Source: Candidatus Aenigmatarchaeota archaeon
GTDB taxonomy: Archaea > EX4484-52 > B79-G9
Direction of reading: 5' to 3'
DNA: 5,275 nucleotides
NCBI GenBank assembly: GCA_023142905.1
Contig: JAGLIP010000073.1
Span: 1-5,275, forward strand
Shown: positions 4,852 to 5,275 of the stretch, piece by piece
How positions within the stretch are numbered: position 1 is the stretch's first letter
Layout of the letters: each line of letters begins with the position of its first letter
Notes under the pieces: generated by a model
The model's database searches: none
What the model saw: only the letters and a program-made list of their open reading frames with translations
Told to the model about the DNA's origin: nothing
Program-made: the position numbers and the translations under genes

Positions 4852-5275
4852 TTATTGCTGTTTTTTTGAAACAACCCACCCTAAAAGTGCATAATATACA
4901 AACACCGCACTTAGCGTAAATGCTGCGCCAAACGCAAAAACAAACAAAATAACAACAAAACCAAATACAACAAACAATTTTCTTTCTTTTACACGCATAT
5001 GTTTAATTATTGGATATGTTGTTTTGGAAACCATAAGATATGAAAGCAAAATAAGAAACACCGCCATTATTTCTTGTGAAAGTATGTTTCCTGCAATCAC
5101 AAAAGATGACACTATTGCAGCCATTGCGGGTATCGGAAGACCTGTAAATGTTTTCTGTTTTTTTACTACATTGAATCTTGCAAGCCTGTAAATTCCGCAA
5201 AGTACAAGTATTGCAGATACAACAGCACCCAAAATGCTTGTTTTAAAAATAAAAACGAAAGCAAGCACCGCGGTT
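4852..5275 (-). CDS. pssA: CDP-alcohol phosphatidyltransferase, PssA/archaetidylserine synthase type, C-terminal part (5' end outside window)
   Basis: An integral membrane enzyme that would transfer the CDP-activated lipid onto an alcohol, most likely serine, to form archaetidylserine (phosphatidylserine synthase class). The frame is open to the right edge (residues TAVLAF...), so the GTG at 5268 is an internal valine, and the catalytic DGxxAR motif of CDP-alcohol transferases lies beyond the window. About 140 residues are seen. GIYRLARFN (the RLARFN part at 5170-5187) followed by FTGLPIPAMAA is the signature I associate with the PssA branch. At least four hydrophobic segments can be seen: around ILGAVVSAILVLCG, AAIVSSFVIAG, IMAVFLILLSYLMV and LFVVFGFVVILFVFAFGAAF, with a last one ending in SKKQQ. 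Loops are Lys/Arg-rich. It converges on the winged-helix gene with a two-base gap. The class is fairly sure; serine specificity is inferred. Confidence 0.78.
   Translation of the reverse strand, partial: TAVLAFVFIFKTSILGAVVSAILVLCGIYRLARFNVVKKQKTFTGLPIPAMAAIVSSFVIAGNILSQEIMAVFLILLSYLMVSKTTYPIIKHMRVKERKLFVVFGFVVILFVFAFGAAFTLSAVFVYYALLGWVVSKKQQ
4861..4867 (+). terminator. Possible oligo-T terminator after the winged-helix gene
   Basis: T7 lies 12 bases after the TGA at 4847-4849 on the same strand, the kind of signal at which archaeal transcription ends. It overlaps the last codons (KKQQ) of the convergent phosphatidyltransferase, whose Lys codons also explain the run. Confidence 0.4.

Noticed and set aside
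5266..5268. GTG as the start of the phosphatidyltransferase
   Set aside because: The frame stays open to the window edge and the catalytic N-terminal motif of the family is still missing, so the gene must continue beyond.

Overview
The window looks like a piece of an AT-rich archaeal genome, probably from an uncultivated lineage of the DPANN type. The archaeal assignment rests on three things. There are two different geranylgeranyl reductases, the flavoenzymes that saturate archaeal isoprenoid lipids. Several genes have a TATA-like box about 31-33 bases before the start codon, as expected for leaderless archaeal transcripts. There is also a secreted, sequon-rich, cysteine-repeat surface protein with a single C-terminal membrane segment. 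The DPANN-level placement is only an impression from gene style; no rRNA or marker gene is present to confirm it.

Layout. Bases 1-829 (+) hold the 3' part of a geranylgeranyl reductase gene that begins before the window. It is followed by a cis-prenyltransferase (uppS, about 876-1565, +) and a 143-residue protein I do not recognise (1576-2007, +). These three are closely spaced and probably form one operon. A second, complete geranylgeranyl reductase runs the other way (2004-3152, -), and its stop codon overlaps the stop of the unknown gene. A 76-base divergent promoter region separates it from a secreted surface protein (3229-4524, +). A 94-residue winged-helix DNA-binding protein with its own promoter follows (4565-4849, +). 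The window ends with the C-terminal part of a CDP-alcohol phosphatidyltransferase of the PssA/archaetidylserine synthase type (4852-5275, -), which runs off the right edge.

Theme. Four of the seven genes act on isoprenoid or membrane lipids: two reductases, a polyprenyl diphosphate synthase and a polar head-group transferase. The long cis-polyprenyl product of UppS would be the carrier for N-glycosylation. The surface protein carries 13 N-X-S/T sequons and would be a natural target of such glycosylation. Pairing of the first reductase with uppS suggests, as an inference, that this reductase saturates the dolichol-type carrier while the second handles the bulk membrane lipids. I see no rRNA, tRNA, CRISPR array or insertion sequence, and no gene-free stretch longer than about 80 bases.
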